Shown here one piece after another: positions 1 to 12,245 of a stretch of DNA of 64,000 nucleotides (positions are counted from its first letter, which is position 1; every line of letters begins with the position of its first letter). The stretch covers positions 8,695,787-8,759,786 of the forward strand of contig CM074195.1 of the NCBI GenBank assembly GCA_037179385.1. Direction: 5' to 3'. Below the pieces are notes generated by a model. That model was not told the origin of the DNA and made no database searches. It saw only the letters and a list, made by a program, of their open reading frames with translations. The position numbers were made by a program, and so were the translations under genes. The DNA comes from Holothuria scabra. Its lineage: Eukaryota > Echinodermata > Holothuroidea > Aspidochirotida > Holothuriidae.

Positions 1-3000
1 TGTGAGAATTCATTTTCAAGCTGTTTAATATATATTTTTAATTTTTTTGACCTCGAGGTACACTTTAAGAGAGCGGGGCAAGGAGTTAATTGATGGGGAG
101 AGCCAGAGCTGTCAGTGAGGAAATTTGCCTATTCAGTGTGCATAATGCCCCGTAATACTGCCTAATTCCGTTTGCTTTGTCTGACCCCATCTATTTAAGT
201 TGATATTACCAATACGTTTGATGTACCCTTGCCATGGCATAGATTTAACACAGTATAAAACCCCAATTATCTTACTGTTATGTTTCACTTCTGTATAATT
301 TATGATACTTTGAGTCTGATGTAATAAACACATAATCAACAATACTGTTTAGACTTGGCAGTGTGCTCAGCCCTCTATGTAACACAAACAGTAACCAAGT
401 CCAGGTTGATGAAGATGCGAATGCTCCCGGAAATGGAGCCAAATGGGAATGTATTCAATGGAACCAACGCAGAGATAAAAATCTCATTACATCCTACATA
501 ATCTAGATTTTTGAAAATATTTTCAGTTTTTGCTTCAGTAAGTGCAGGGTTAAATGTGTATAAAAAGGGTTAGGAATGAGGGAATTAGAAGCATAAACCC
601 ATATTTTTCTTAAGAGCAAATTAAGACTTCTTCAGTAGAGCATTACATTACAGGTCTCCAAGATTGGAAGTTGCCAGGAATCCATCGTCATAGGAAACCA
701 AGGAGAGCGAGGGAGAGAAATTTTAAAAGAAGAGAAGAGGGTAAACATCTTTAACCGCCTCCCACTTTTCACTTGTCGATTTTCTTGCCAGTATCATAAA
801 ATATCTTCAGAGGCACATTGGCGTGAGTCTTTAAGATACTTTACAAAGAGCAAGGATACTACCATCGTGTTCTAATAGAGAAATTAATGTCCAAAGAGCA
901 AAGAGTTATGAGCTCTGAAGATCACTCAGACTCACACACCCGAAAAGAAATACAACTCATGACTTTTGTATTCTAAGAAAAAAAAAACAATTAAAAAGAC
1001 CGATGTTTAGTTCTTAAAGCTGAGAAAACTGAACACGCAGTAATGCAAATTTACTGCTTCCACAAATGTTGAGCATATTTGGACCTCCAGTACAGGAGCA
1101 TCTTTTATATACTTGTGTTGGTCTTTGGGTAATCAAAGAAAAAGGAAATGAATGTAAAAATCATAAATTGGAAACTGTTGTACTCTTTTCTTTTCCTTGC
1201 ATTTAAAATTACCCATTTTGTTTTTAGATACATCATCAAGGAGCAAATAGTTCATCAAGTGAGGACTCAGCTGATAAAGATCCGCAGAAGATATTGAAAA
1301 GCAAAGCTGTTCTTTTTTAAGGTGGCTGAAGTCATAATTTGTAGGGGTGTTTAACGCTCCACAATAGTTCTTGAAAAATGAAAACGTAGGAAGAGTTTCC
1401 AATGTTAGTGCATAAAATGTACAGCTACCTCAACGAGCCATAATACGGTCGTAAAAACCCTTTCACTGACGTAAATGGACCTTTCCGTGATGGAAAAGGA
1501 TACTAGTTACTCTTCAAAAAAGTCGCACATTTTATGGGAGGCAATTTGGAGTTATCAATTTGCTATTTGCTCCACAATATGAAGAAAAAGTAGCCTTGGT
1601 TACGAAAGTAAAACTTCATTTTGGAATAACAACAAAATTAGGAAATTAGGCATGTATTTTCATTTGTAGATTCATATACGAAGGACCGTGCATTAGTGCA
1701 GGATAATGGTCGATTAGAGGACAATGCATTTGATACACGATGGTGTATTCTAATTGCATCCAGTGATCATATTAATCCCGAGAATGCAATATCATGTTCT
1801 TATGCTTTGATCTAGGGTTGCATGTTCTTTCATTCACATCCCTTAGATTAAAAGGACTAAACATATGAGATAATTAGTTTCTAAAAAGCCACATTAAAAT
1901 AGCACAAACAAAAGTAAAATTTGTTAGCTGAAGATTTGTGCCTTTATCCCTTACCGCGGGTTTTCCCAGCGATAATGCACGGTCACTTGACCGTAAAGAA
2001 CCAACAGAAGTGGAGGATTATTACTCTAAAAGAATGATTTGTTGTTAACTTTTCTCCTAAGTTAAACTATTACGAAATAAATTTCCTGTAGCCATGTGGG
2101 ATGGAATCAAAAATGACATAGCCACGGGCATTGATTTGGTGAAGGAAATATATGTCGGAAGAGTTCCTCTTTCGTGCAGACATTTCGGTGGCACGTTTGT
2201 GATATCTGATATATAATTGTTAAAAACCTATCTGTCTCTTTGTTTCCCTAATTATGAATTCAGTCACAACATATCTAAAGGGAGGACTTTATTAGCTATT
2301 TATGGACTAACTTGCCCGAGGTCGTTAGCTTATAATAACATAAGGATAGGCGAATATTTCATCACTTAAAAGGAAAGACTTCATCCACGAGAGACTGCAA
2401 GGCGACGCCTTTATTATGTAGTAGGCTACATAATAACTCTGTTAGCACTCTCCCCTATTCTAAACGATCGGTTTAAATGATCTACGAAACTAGCTTTTCC
2501 AATCTGGTTTGGAGTTTTACGAAGGCTTTGACGGTGCAGGTGAAATTACAACGTAAGATTGCTTCACACTACGTCTCGAGGAGCTCTTTGTAGGGACATT
2601 GTGGTGTCCAATTAAACCAAAACAACGTGATACAAAAATTAAGCACAAGGAGATGGGAAAAATGACACTCGACTTCTAATTGGAATTGCCAGGGCTTTGG
2701 AATTTGTGCTTGCAAAAAGGCTTTTGACTACTTTATGGAAGCTCTGTTTTACCACTTTACGATTTTGTAGATACATAATTATTACGCTAGGTGTTTCTGT
2801 GGAAACAGCAACTGGAACAGCTATTTAAAGTGGCAAAAAGTTGGTGGATTCTAATTCAATATGAATGTCAATGTCTGGAGGATTAAATACTCCTCTTAAA
2901 AAAAATTAATGTCAACCAGATTGCCAGAGTGGGAAGAAATTTCTGTTGATGTTTCTCAACAATTTATGTTCATCTCAAAAATGACAATAGTTTCCTCCAT

Positions 3001-3885
3001 TGTTACATCACGGGTAGGTTACCATAGCGATATGCATGCGAGTTCATAACTAGATTACCCAGCTTGGTATAATGACATATGTAATTAACTTGTACAGAAA
3101 AAATGCAAATAGAAAGTGAAAGGAGCATTCATGATAAATAGCACTTTGAAAAAGCAGAGCCCAATGGGACAGAAACTAGTTATTGGTCATGAGTTAAACA
3201 TTGCGATGCATAAAGATAAGTATTCACACTTTTTTTGCATTTTGTTTGAAAACCTGTTTATGCTAGATGCATATTAGAAAGAAAACGATTCATATAATAA
3301 GACTGCCTTATTGAAAAAAAAAATACATAAGACTTCTTTATAAAAAAAAAACAGAAGCGACCTTTTTTTTTTATTAAATGGGGACATAATTGTCAGATGT
3401 AATATTTTACATATCAAAAGAACAATCGAAATCCTTTCAGATTGCACTATTTGGTAAAATGTGTGGAATAAAAGCGATTATGTCAGCTTAAAGAGTCCCC
3501 TTGTAGTTTAATATTTTTAAGGTTTTCCAAAATATTCTAAATTATTTTAGTAAAGCAACAGATTGTTATTAAACTTATTTTTGAAAATTTCAAACAATAT
3601 TCAAACGTTCATTTGACGGGATACAATATGTCACAGTAATTTGGAATTAATTATTACGTCACCAGGACAGGACGCATTTAAATATGAACTCGTATTTGAT
3701 TTTGTCCCTTTGCTCAAATAAGTTCAGTAGACATGCAGATTAAACAACTCGAGGCAACTTGTTTTGAAGAAAACAGAATACTGGGTTTAAGAGATGATAA
3801 AACAAATAAAAATTGAAAGAATTACAGAAAATACGGTGTAGGTAATTTGGCGATAAAATATTAAAACCAATTCAAATTATCTTAC
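1..3885. other. Putative first intron and downstream part of the signal-peptide gene; no exon recognised
   Basis: AT-rich DNA downstream (minus-strand sense) of the signal-peptide exon that ends at 3886. Open frames here are short and lack family motifs or convincing flanking splice sites. It is presumably intron, but a later exon could have been missed because no homology search was possible. Confidence 0.4.
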
Positions 3886-3973
3886 CTGTGTCGTTGGAAG
3901 CATCGACAGTTGCTATGATTGCTGCTAAAAGTAACAAAATCGACAAGGAACCCATGTTACCGGCAACGTCCAT
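3886..3973 (-). CDS. First coding exon of a secreted or membrane protein (signal peptide), rest of gene not found
   Basis: On the minus strand an ATG at 3973 opens a 29-codon frame ending at a strong splice donor (CAG|GTAAG, phase 1). It reads MDVAGNMGS followed by the hydrophobic run LSILLLLAAIIATVDA and then SNDT. A second Met seven codons in gives a more typical signal peptide: a short n-region, a Leu/Ile/Ala core, and a likely cleavage after Val-Asp-Ala. What is seen is the start codon, hydrophobic core and donor site. The inference is a secreted or type I membrane protein transcribed leftward. No following exon was recognised between 1 and 3885, so the product is unknown. It lies about 28 kb beyond the end of the M13 gene in the same orientation, so it is either the next gene or an unrelated one. 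A chance open frame is possible, but a signal peptide directly followed by a good donor is unlikely by chance. Confidence 0.6.
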
Positions 3974-6190
3974 GTTCTAGGAGCTTTTAAATCCAAGTGT
4001 CCAGGTCGAACTTTCATCAAACGATGGTTGACTTGCGTAACATGTCTTCCCAACGGCGTTTCTTAAAGCAGTAGTAAAGAACTGGACACGTGACTGTTTC
4101 ACGATCGAGGAACAGCCGTCAATGTCTTCGATTATCGTTAAAGTCACGGATTCTCTTTTCTTTATGAAGCTTCTCTTTCAGCAGGCAAAAAATTCAATGA
4201 AAGCTCAATGAATGAGAAGACAGAAAATCACTTCTTGTCGTACCTTGATTCTGAGATGCCTCCAAAACGTAGAATTTTTCTACAATCAAAGGAAATATTA
4301 CTTTCTTGTAACTCCTCGTGACACGATAAGATATCATACTGAGGATATTTTTCAGGTCAAACCCCTTTGATAGTTTCTTTAGTGTTTTGATTCACTTCCA
4401 TCCATTCGATTTATCAGCACAGCATAGAACTCTCTTGCTTTAGTGACTTACATAGCAATGCTATTGCAAGGACTCATTGAGGGGTATCATTTAAACGTGT
4501 TCTTTTAAGACACCTATTCGATTTTAATTAAATTTTTCGTCTCGTCACCACTTAGAACATATCCTCCGAGGGGATTCCCTTTAGTTGATTGCACCCACGT
4601 TCGTAGTGAGCGACTTTTCGTGTAACATAGCCAGTTGGACGAAGCATGATTGTTCTAACTGTGACTGCATTTAGCAGGAAATAAACTTCCAATGTATAAG
4701 CGAGACAAGCCGTCATATCTCGAATGCCTCTACAGAATCAGACCAGGCAGTGTGCCAATTGGATTTGTATTCTTCACGATTATGCGCGATATCGATTGCA
4801 GTGTGTTGTAGCCTCGGTTTGCCAGTATGATGGAGGTCTAAGTATTCAATACTGATAATATAGCACAGGACAGCTCGACTAAAGAATACAAAAAGAATTC
4901 GGTAAAGGGTCATCCGGGGGTTATGATTTTAGTGCAATGTCGGTACACGATTACAAACCATTACATGATTGTTTCAACGATTTCAGTCTAACGAGGGTAT
5001 TTAGATGTGTCATCAAATGAATGTCCACTTCAAATGAAAAATAAGTATCCTGCGTCACCCTCAATCACCTCTGTTAGTTTGTTACGTTTTGTAATTTGAA
5101 AAACCATCCTTTTCATTTCCTTTCGTCCTGTAGCAGATCTTCTACGAGCTCGGTATGAATGCAATAAAGGTAAGTAGAGATTCTATACCTTGTATACTAA
5201 TATTCAACATGAGGAGAATTTTTTTTTTTTTTTTTATCATACTTCAGCTAGAACTCTCGCATGCGACCTTTTATATATATGGCCATATTAATACTTTTTG
5301 GTTTAATTTGTGTACCTGTCCTACATAAAGGCCTTCTCTGGACGCTGAACAAGTATCACCAAAACAAAATCATAACATTCAAACCATATTCAGCTATATT
5401 ATACTAAAATATGCAAATGACTTTCCAATGTGGGCTTGTTCTGGAATTTAGGTAACTATCACTATTAAGTAATGAAACAACTTCAAATACTTAAGTCAAT
5501 ACTATACAATGGGTATTAAACCTTAACATTATGCTGGATCAGAAGGCTGAACACAGCTATTCCGAAGACCTTACGGCTTCTACAGTTATCACGAAAATGT
5601 AAAGGATGGTAGCTGGCGGAGGCCGTTCTATTCATCCAGTCTAGAACGAGACTCTGCACGTCAGGTCGTTCAGTTGGTCATGTTGAGTTGAGTTGTCCCT
5701 TGGGGACGTAGCCCCCCTTTCGAGCAGAACTCCTTTGGGACAATTGTTTGGTTTTCGTCTCTGGATCTTTGCCAGAGAGTCGGGGTACTTTTGGAAAAAA
5801 GCTTTGAACAAGTTCCATTTTCAAAATGGATTTTCTTACTCTATCTGGACAGCTCCTTTTGCATAACTTTTCTTCTTTTTTGACAAAATTGTATCCCAAT
5901 ACGAGATTCTGATATGTTATTCCATGGAAAAAGGACCGACTTCTTGTCACACGTGCGACAAGGATTCGACGACTGTTGCCAAAAATGTCATTCCCAGTGA
6001 CAACGACGGACTCCTTGTAGTTAGGATGAATGGACTTACTGCTTGTCGCACGTGCGACAAAGAGTGACAGGTTTTTGCCACAAGTGGCACTTTTTCTGGG
6101 TATTGTCAACATGAATCCCAAAGAAAATAGTCATCTTTGATAAAAATTGTGAGAAGACATGGATTTTGAAAATCCATTTTGAAATTGGAA
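3974..6190. other. Intergenic / upstream region, no supported gene
   Basis: Upstream (minus-strand sense) of the signal-peptide exon. No clear TATA box or other core promoter was recognised. A 147-codon minus frame at 5678-6121 has two similar stretches containing VARATSSKS and VARVTRSRS. It matches no family I know and may be part of an old repeat. Confidence 0.4.
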
Positions 6191-6366
6191 CCTGTTTTTG
6201 CTGGCTTAGAACGCTTCTGATACACTTTACACAAAGGTAGTGCTCTAATTAAGAGATTTGTCAGTAATATGACCGGACAAAAAGGTTCACCATTCTTGGT
6301 TCTATAACCTGCACTTCAATTGGGGTAGTTTATCTGGTTAACTGTGCGGACTGTGGGAAACAGTAC

Positions 6367-6549
6367 GTGGCTGAAACGGGGGTGAATAACGTGTTAGACA
6401 CGGCGGCCATAAACAGGAAATCAGAAAAGAGAATACTCCGCTGGGTCAACACTTCCAAATCTGCAAAAAACTTTGAATTAATCGGTCTAAAATCTCTTAC
6501 TAAGTCATCCAAGCAAAAAAGGGAAGCTATAGAACTCAAATGGATTTAA
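6367..6549 (+). pseudogene. Broken PLE GIY-YIG endonuclease fragment
   Basis: The 60-codon frame MAETGVNNV...ELKWI overlaps the C-terminal half of a GIY-YIG domain. The N-terminal half (VVYLVNCADCGKQYVAET) lies just upstream in the same frame, 6312-6380. The middle is out of frame relative to PLE-D: the block expected to read GQHF.ICKNFELIG is partly garbled. In intact elements this nuclease makes the target-site cut for retrotransposition; this copy cannot be active. Confidence 0.75.
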
Positions 6550-6697
6550 AGACTTGGTAGCCTTTCTCTGGTAGGCATCAATGTAGAAGACGTATGTACA
6601 ATAAGATAATTCCCCTGTTCATGCTGCTTTCTTTAGTCTCACACCGTTTTCGGTATAACATTTTTTGCCTTTCTTTCCTTTTTCTTATCATTTGTCG

Positions 6698-6738
6698 TGT
6701 AGTGACCAAGGGTAGCAGATCTATCCGAAACGTGTACA
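6698..6738 (+). ncRNA. Hammerhead-ribozyme-like motif with G3/C8 core (PLE-A)
   Basis: Seen in sequence: stem I TGTA/TACA, core GTGACCA, a six-pair stem II (GGGTAG/CTATCC with one G-U), then GAA, a self-complementary ACGT (stem III) and G at the cleavage position. Hammerhead ribozymes are known in PLE terminal repeats. The usual core is CUGANGA; here C3 is G and G8 is C. The G at position 17 should impair cleavage, so this copy is probably inactive. Confidence 0.6.
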
Positions 6739-6862
6739 TTTTCAGCGATTTTGTATGGATATAAGGGTAGAACTATTGGAACTTCCTGTTTTCTTATATT
6801 GAGTTGTCTAATTTATTATGAAGTTTCACAGCGGTCCTCGTACCTTGTACTTCGTCTCTTTC

Positions 6863-6983
<121 letters not shown>

Positions 6984-7061
6984 CCGTAATAGTAAAAATT
7001 AATTGATAAATGTCAACCAGGCAATGGTAAAGAGCTCAACCCTGTGAAGGGGGCTGTAATA

Positions 7062-7888
<827 letters not shown>

Positions 7889-7897
7889 GGTTATCCC

Positions 7898-8632
7898 ATG
7901 AGCATTATCAAAAACGGAATCGAGAAAGCAAACAAGTTCAAACGGGAGGACCTCCTCACCTATAACTCTAAAAAATCGAGCGACCGCATTCCTTTAGTTT
8001 TAGAACACCACCCCCTTGCCCATTCCCTTGCACGTACAATCAAACAGGATTTTGCTCTTTTAAAGAATGACTCTTCCCTTTCTGCTAGCTTTAGCAAGCC
8101 ACCTTTGTTAGCTCTTCGCCAGCCTCCCAATCTAAGACAACTGCTTACGTCTTCTAAACTTTCACCGTTATCCAAACCACCTCTAGGAAATATACCCTGC
8201 AATAAACCCCGCTGCCAAGTTTGCCAACATATTTCCCAGGGCTCGCCAATTTTCCTCCCTTTTTCGAAGTTTCCTATCAAACCCCCCAATCTGGACTGTG
8301 ATTCTCAGAATGTTGTTTATTTATTATACTGTACTATGTGCCCTAAAGGTCTTTATGTTGGAGAAACTAGCACTAAGTTTCGGTTTAGATTTAACAACCA
8401 CAAGAAGTCTATCCGCAACAATGCACGCGGTTTTCCACTTGCCGAACACTTCTGGTGGACCAATCATTCCCTCCGAAATTTGAAATGTGTACTGCTTGGT
8501 ACAAACTTTCAATCTCCTCGTCACCGTAAAAGTACAGAAATAAACTTTATCCTTAAATTAAATACACACACTGAGGGTCTCAATAGAGATTTGGGCCTAC
8601 TCAGCCATTACACGTTCTACAATGATTCCTGA
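7898..8632 (+). CDS. PLE linker plus GIY-YIG endonuclease domain (truncated polyprotein)
   Basis: A 244-codon frame that is open from the TA tract, so the true start lay upstream in the lost RT part. Residues 1-100 are the PLE linker between RT and endonuclease ([11 protein letters not shown]..., proline-rich). A Cys cluster [10 protein letters not shown] sits at 101-110. The GIY-YIG domain runs from about 134 to 235, with NVVYLLYC (138-145) and GLYVGET (151-157) as the two strands, FRFRFNNHK (161-169) with the conserved Arg/His, and STEINFI (212-218) carrying the metal-binding Glu. All catalytic positions I expect are present, so the domain itself may be intact. PLE endonucleases nick the target for target-primed reverse transcription. 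Without RT this copy is non-autonomous. Confidence 0.88.
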   Translation: MSIIKNGIEKANKFKREDLLTYNSKKSSDRIPLVLEHHPLAHSLARTIKQDFALLKNDSSLSASFSKPPLLALRQPPNLRQLLTSSKLSPLSKPPLGNIPCNKPRCQVCQHISQGSPIFLPFSKFPIKPPNLDCDSQNVVYLLYCTMCPKGLYVGETSTKFRFRFNNHKKSIRNNARGFPLAEHFWWTNHSLRNLKCVLLGTNFQSPRHRKSTEINFILKLNTHTEGLNRDLGLLSHYTFYNDS

Positions 8633-8854
8633 ACAATTGATGTCTTTTGTCCATTCAACATTTTCTGTGTGTTTACTTCCAATTCACTCTTGCATGTAGG
8701 CCGGCTAGCTATCTCGAGTCTGTCTGGGTCCACTCTACCGTGATACTCACTACAATGTCTATTGTCCAACTTTTGCATGTTTGCACGTAACTGGTCAGTA
8801 TAGGCTGTGCAGTTAATTTAAATTTACTTTTTCATGTGTTAGTCGTATGTATGT

Positions 8855-8894
8855 CTTGGCCGACGAAGGCTTCAGGAGAAGCTGAACATTTCCA
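8855..8894 (+). ncRNA. Decayed hammerhead-like motif in PLE-C 3' region
   Basis: CTTGG/CCAAG stem I, core CCGACGA (U4 changed to C), stem II GGCTTC/GAAGCT with AGGA loop, then GAA. The following ACGT is degraded to CATT. C3 and G8 keep the ordinary identity here. Probably inactive. Confidence 0.5.
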
Positions 8895-9002
8895 AGTTTA
8901 ATTAAATAAATACTGAATCGTACTCCTTTTGTCAATTTTGACTTTGTTTTTCATTGTTATCGTTTATTGTTATTCTTTCGGAGTACACGCGGACATTTCA
9001 AT

Positions 9003-9007
<5 letters not shown>

Positions 9008-9090
<83 letters not shown>
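9008..9090. repeat. (TA)n microsatellite between PLE-C and PLE-D
   Basis: About 83 bp of pure TA, followed by an 89-bp AT-rich bridge to the left end of PLE-D. Confidence 0.97.
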
Positions 9091-9095
<5 letters not shown>

Positions 9096-9179
9096 TATAT
9101 TAAAATATAAACGATAACAAGAAACATGCACAAAACACACGGCATACTATTAAAACGATCTGAAATTTTAATAAAATAT

Positions 9180-9482
9180 ACTGAAGACAAAGATCGTGTC
9201 AAATCTTCTGAGGCAACAAGATTTTAAAAACGGTAAAGAGTTCAAAACTTAAAAGCTTTCAAACGGCAAAGCTCAGTTGTTAAAAACGCACTACGTTTCG
9301 GGGAGATACACTCCCCTTGCTCACGTGCTAAGAAATAACAGTAATGGAAAAAGTACTAGCTATTAGGCAATGCTCTATTGAGGCTTACATGTTTTACGTT
9401 AAGACCTATAGGGGTAAGAGTATTCAACCGGTAAATCCATTTCAATTCAACCTCCTCCCTAGTTTTCTTATTATTGTTACGT
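9180..9482 (-). repeat. Inverted left terminal repeat of PLE-D
   Basis: Reverse complement of 10931-11213 at high identity, starting ACTGAAGACA next to an AT-rich tract. It has 21 extra bases near 9378-9400, which read as GLNVKHV in the antisense coding frame and are missing in the right arm. Confidence 0.92.
9288..9328 (-). ncRNA. Hammerhead-ribozyme-like motif with G3/C8 core in left arm of PLE-D
   Basis: Minus strand: GCAC, core GTGAGCA, stem II GGGGAG/CTCCCC with a five-base loop, GAA, ACGT, A at the cleavage position, and GTGC closing stem I. It has the full hammerhead layout except that C3 and G8 are exchanged to G3 and C8. This copy has the best-preserved stem II of the swapped motifs. 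Confidence 0.7.
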
Positions 9483-10405
9483 TTGAAAAAACTGCCGAAT
9501 ACCTAGTTCCTAAGGAGTGTGAAACTTCAAGGTATTATACATTGCCTAAAACTCACAAGGAACCTGACATCCCTGGCCACCTTAAAATTCGTCCTGTTAT
9601 TTCCGGTATTGGATCACCCATTGAGAGACAGTCAGAATTTTTGGACTTTTTCATTAACCCAGAGGTTCAAAAACTGGACTCATTTATCAAGGACTCTAAG
9701 GATATGGTTAAATTAATAGAAGGAATAAACGAGAAAGGACCTTTGCCACTATCAACGGGTATGTTTATAATAGATGTCAAAGCCATGTACCCCAGTATGC
9801 CTCAGCATTTAGGTATAAAAGGAGTTAGAAAGGCCTTGGATTCTCGCAAAATTAAAAAACCCTCTACTGATAATTTGATTGATTGTTTAAAGCTTTGTCT
9901 CACAGAGAACCATTTTGAATTTAATGGAAACTTTTTTACCCAGATACACGGTACCTCTATAGGTCCTAAAATGGCCCCCGGGTACGCTTGTTTAGGTATG
10001 GGCATTGTTGAAGAAGAATTATGGCAAAAGTGTTCTCTTTCGCCCACTGTGTGGTCTCGTTACATTGACAATATCAGGGGACTCTGGCCCCATGGACCAG
10101 ATCTTTTCAAAGAGTTTATGAAAACTCTTAATAATCTTTACCCTGGTGAGCTTGAGTTTATTTGGTGTTTTAGTTTTGATTCTCTTCCTTTCCTTGATCT
10201 GCATATTTTTCGCAATTCTGGGGGTTATCTCAATACCGACCTTTTTGTTAAACCTACGTTCAAAAATCTTTATCTCAAATATAATTCTTATCATAGCAAA
10301 CATGTTCTTGATAATATTGCTTACGGTCAGGCTCTCCGTATCCGTACTATCTGTTCTACAGGAGAATCTGCTCAAAAAACCTTAAAACCCTTAAAAGTAA
10401 TCTGA
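9344..10405 (+). pseudogene. PLE reverse transcriptase, altered catalytic box (YIDN)
   Basis: A 353-codon frame. The first 46 codons are read-through of the inverted terminal repeat and are not RT. RT blocks follow in family order: YYTLPKTHK (64-72), KIRPVISGIGSP (81-92), FIIDVKAMYPSMP (141-153, first catalytic Asp 144), GTSIGPKMAPGYACLGMG (203-220), then RYIDNIRGLW (239-248) and the thumb region FLDLHIF. The LPKTHK block, the GTSIGPKMAP block and the downstream GIY-YIG identify a Penelope-like RT. The catalytic pair is normally two Asp (YIDD); here the second is Asn. Downstream the frame is lost: LKSNLIERGYPTSIV continues in another frame from about 10385. PLE RTs copy their RNA at a nicked target in the nucleus; this copy should be inactive. 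Confidence 0.92.
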
Positions 10406-10930
10406 TTGAAAGAGGGTATCCCACGAGTATTGTTACAGAGAAGGTTAATAAAGCCTGTACTGTTCCGAGAAGGACGCTTATCAACCGTAACCGTTCCCGT
10501 CCCGTCTTAAATCGTCCCCCACCTTTAATAAAAGTTTTTCTGACCCGCCTCCAGTAGTTTACAGACAACCACCTAATTTAAAATCTCTACTGGTAAGAGC
10601 TAAAATACGTCATATTACAGAGAATAGAGGTTATTTCAAGACACACGATAAAAGGTGTGTCACCTGTAGTGTCTTACGTGAAACTTCTGTTGTTCAAAGT
10701 TTTAATACAGGTCAGAATTTCCAGGTGAGGGGGGATTTAACCTGTACCACCAAAGGCGTAATCTACTTGATTAATTGTTTGGATTGCCAAAAGCAGTACG
10801 TGGGTGAAACAGGATTAGAGCTTAGAAGTAGACATAGGGGTCACCGACAGGAGTTTAAAAAAGGTCAAACTCCCATTGGTTAGCATTTTAAAGTGTGTAA
10901 AAATTTCGAATTAATAGGTATCGAAAAGCT

Positions 10931-11427
<497 letters not shown>

Positions 11428-11534
11428 TCGAAAGGAGTGTTAAAGTTCGATTTTGAAATTGAAATTATTCCCAAGCATTGGCATTGGCCCTAATGAACAA
11501 GGGAAATAAGAAATAAAATCAGAGAGAAAATTAA

Positions 11535-11605
11535 GTCACGACCAGGACTTGAACCCGGGTCTGTCGCGTACATGGCGACCGCCTTAACCACTCGGCCATC
11601 GTGAC
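11535..11605 (-). tRNA. tRNA-like unit (left palindrome arm), pseudo-tRNA or SINE head
   Basis: Minus strand: 7-bp acceptor stem GTCACGA/TCGTGAC, A box TGGCCGAGTGG, anticodon stem GTCGC/GCGAC with loop CATGTAC, and T arm CCGGG/CCTGG with loop TTCAAGT matching the B box. Total 71 bases, no CCA, no intron. In the standard register position 33 is A rather than the near-universal U and the anticodon would be TGT, so a decoding function is doubtful. Both internal Pol III promoter boxes look intact. Confidence 0.7.
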
Positions 11606-11746
11606 ACTTGTGATTTTTAGACGTAGACTAGGGTTCTTATACCTGCCGCCCTCAATTACCCCGCTTGGGGACTTTCCATGGTAACAGGAGAGAAAATTGA
11701 GGGCGGCAGGTATAAGAACCCTAGTCTACGTCTAAAAATCACAAGT

Positions 11747-11817
11747 GTCACGATGGCCGAGTGGTTAAGGCGGTCGCCATGTACGCGACAGACCCGGGTT
11801 CAAGTCCTGGTCGTGAC
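11747..11817 (+). tRNA. tRNA-like unit (right palindrome arm), pseudo-tRNA or SINE head
   Basis: Identical to the left-arm unit but on the plus strand, with intact acceptor, anticodon and T stems and matching A and B boxes. The two units diverge from the palindrome centre and would be transcribed outward into the TA tracts. The missing U33 and the repeat context favour a SINE head over a working tRNA. Confidence 0.7.
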
Positions 11818-11962
11818 TTAATTTTCTCTCTGATTTTATTTATTTCCCTTGTTCATTAGGGCCAATGCCAATGCTTGGGAATAATTTCAATTTCAAAATC
11901 GAACTTTAACACTCCTTTCGACCTATTCATTCAACGTTCGATTTACCATACTTCGACCTACC

Positions 11963-12161
<199 letters not shown>

Positions 12162-12245
12162 TTGCCTAATTCGGCAATTAGTCCATGACTTCGTTATAAA
12201 TATTAAGTTTGTGGAAATTCAGGCCACAATTATCGAGACTGCTCA

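Larger units (their letters stand above)
7889..9007 (+). mobile_element. 5'-truncated Penelope-like element (PLE-C) flanked by (TA)n on both sides
   Basis: It contains one intact C-terminal PLE frame (7898-8632) and about 375 bp of 3' untranslated terminal region with a decayed hammerhead-like motif (8855-8894). It starts right of one TA tract and ends exactly where another begins (9008). The reverse transcriptase is missing, as expected for a 5'-truncated insertion. Confidence 0.85.

Noticed and set aside
5678..6121. 147-codon minus frame with repeated VARATSSKS/VARVTRSRS
   Set aside because: No known family, no flanking splice or start context; cannot be told from chance or an old repeat.
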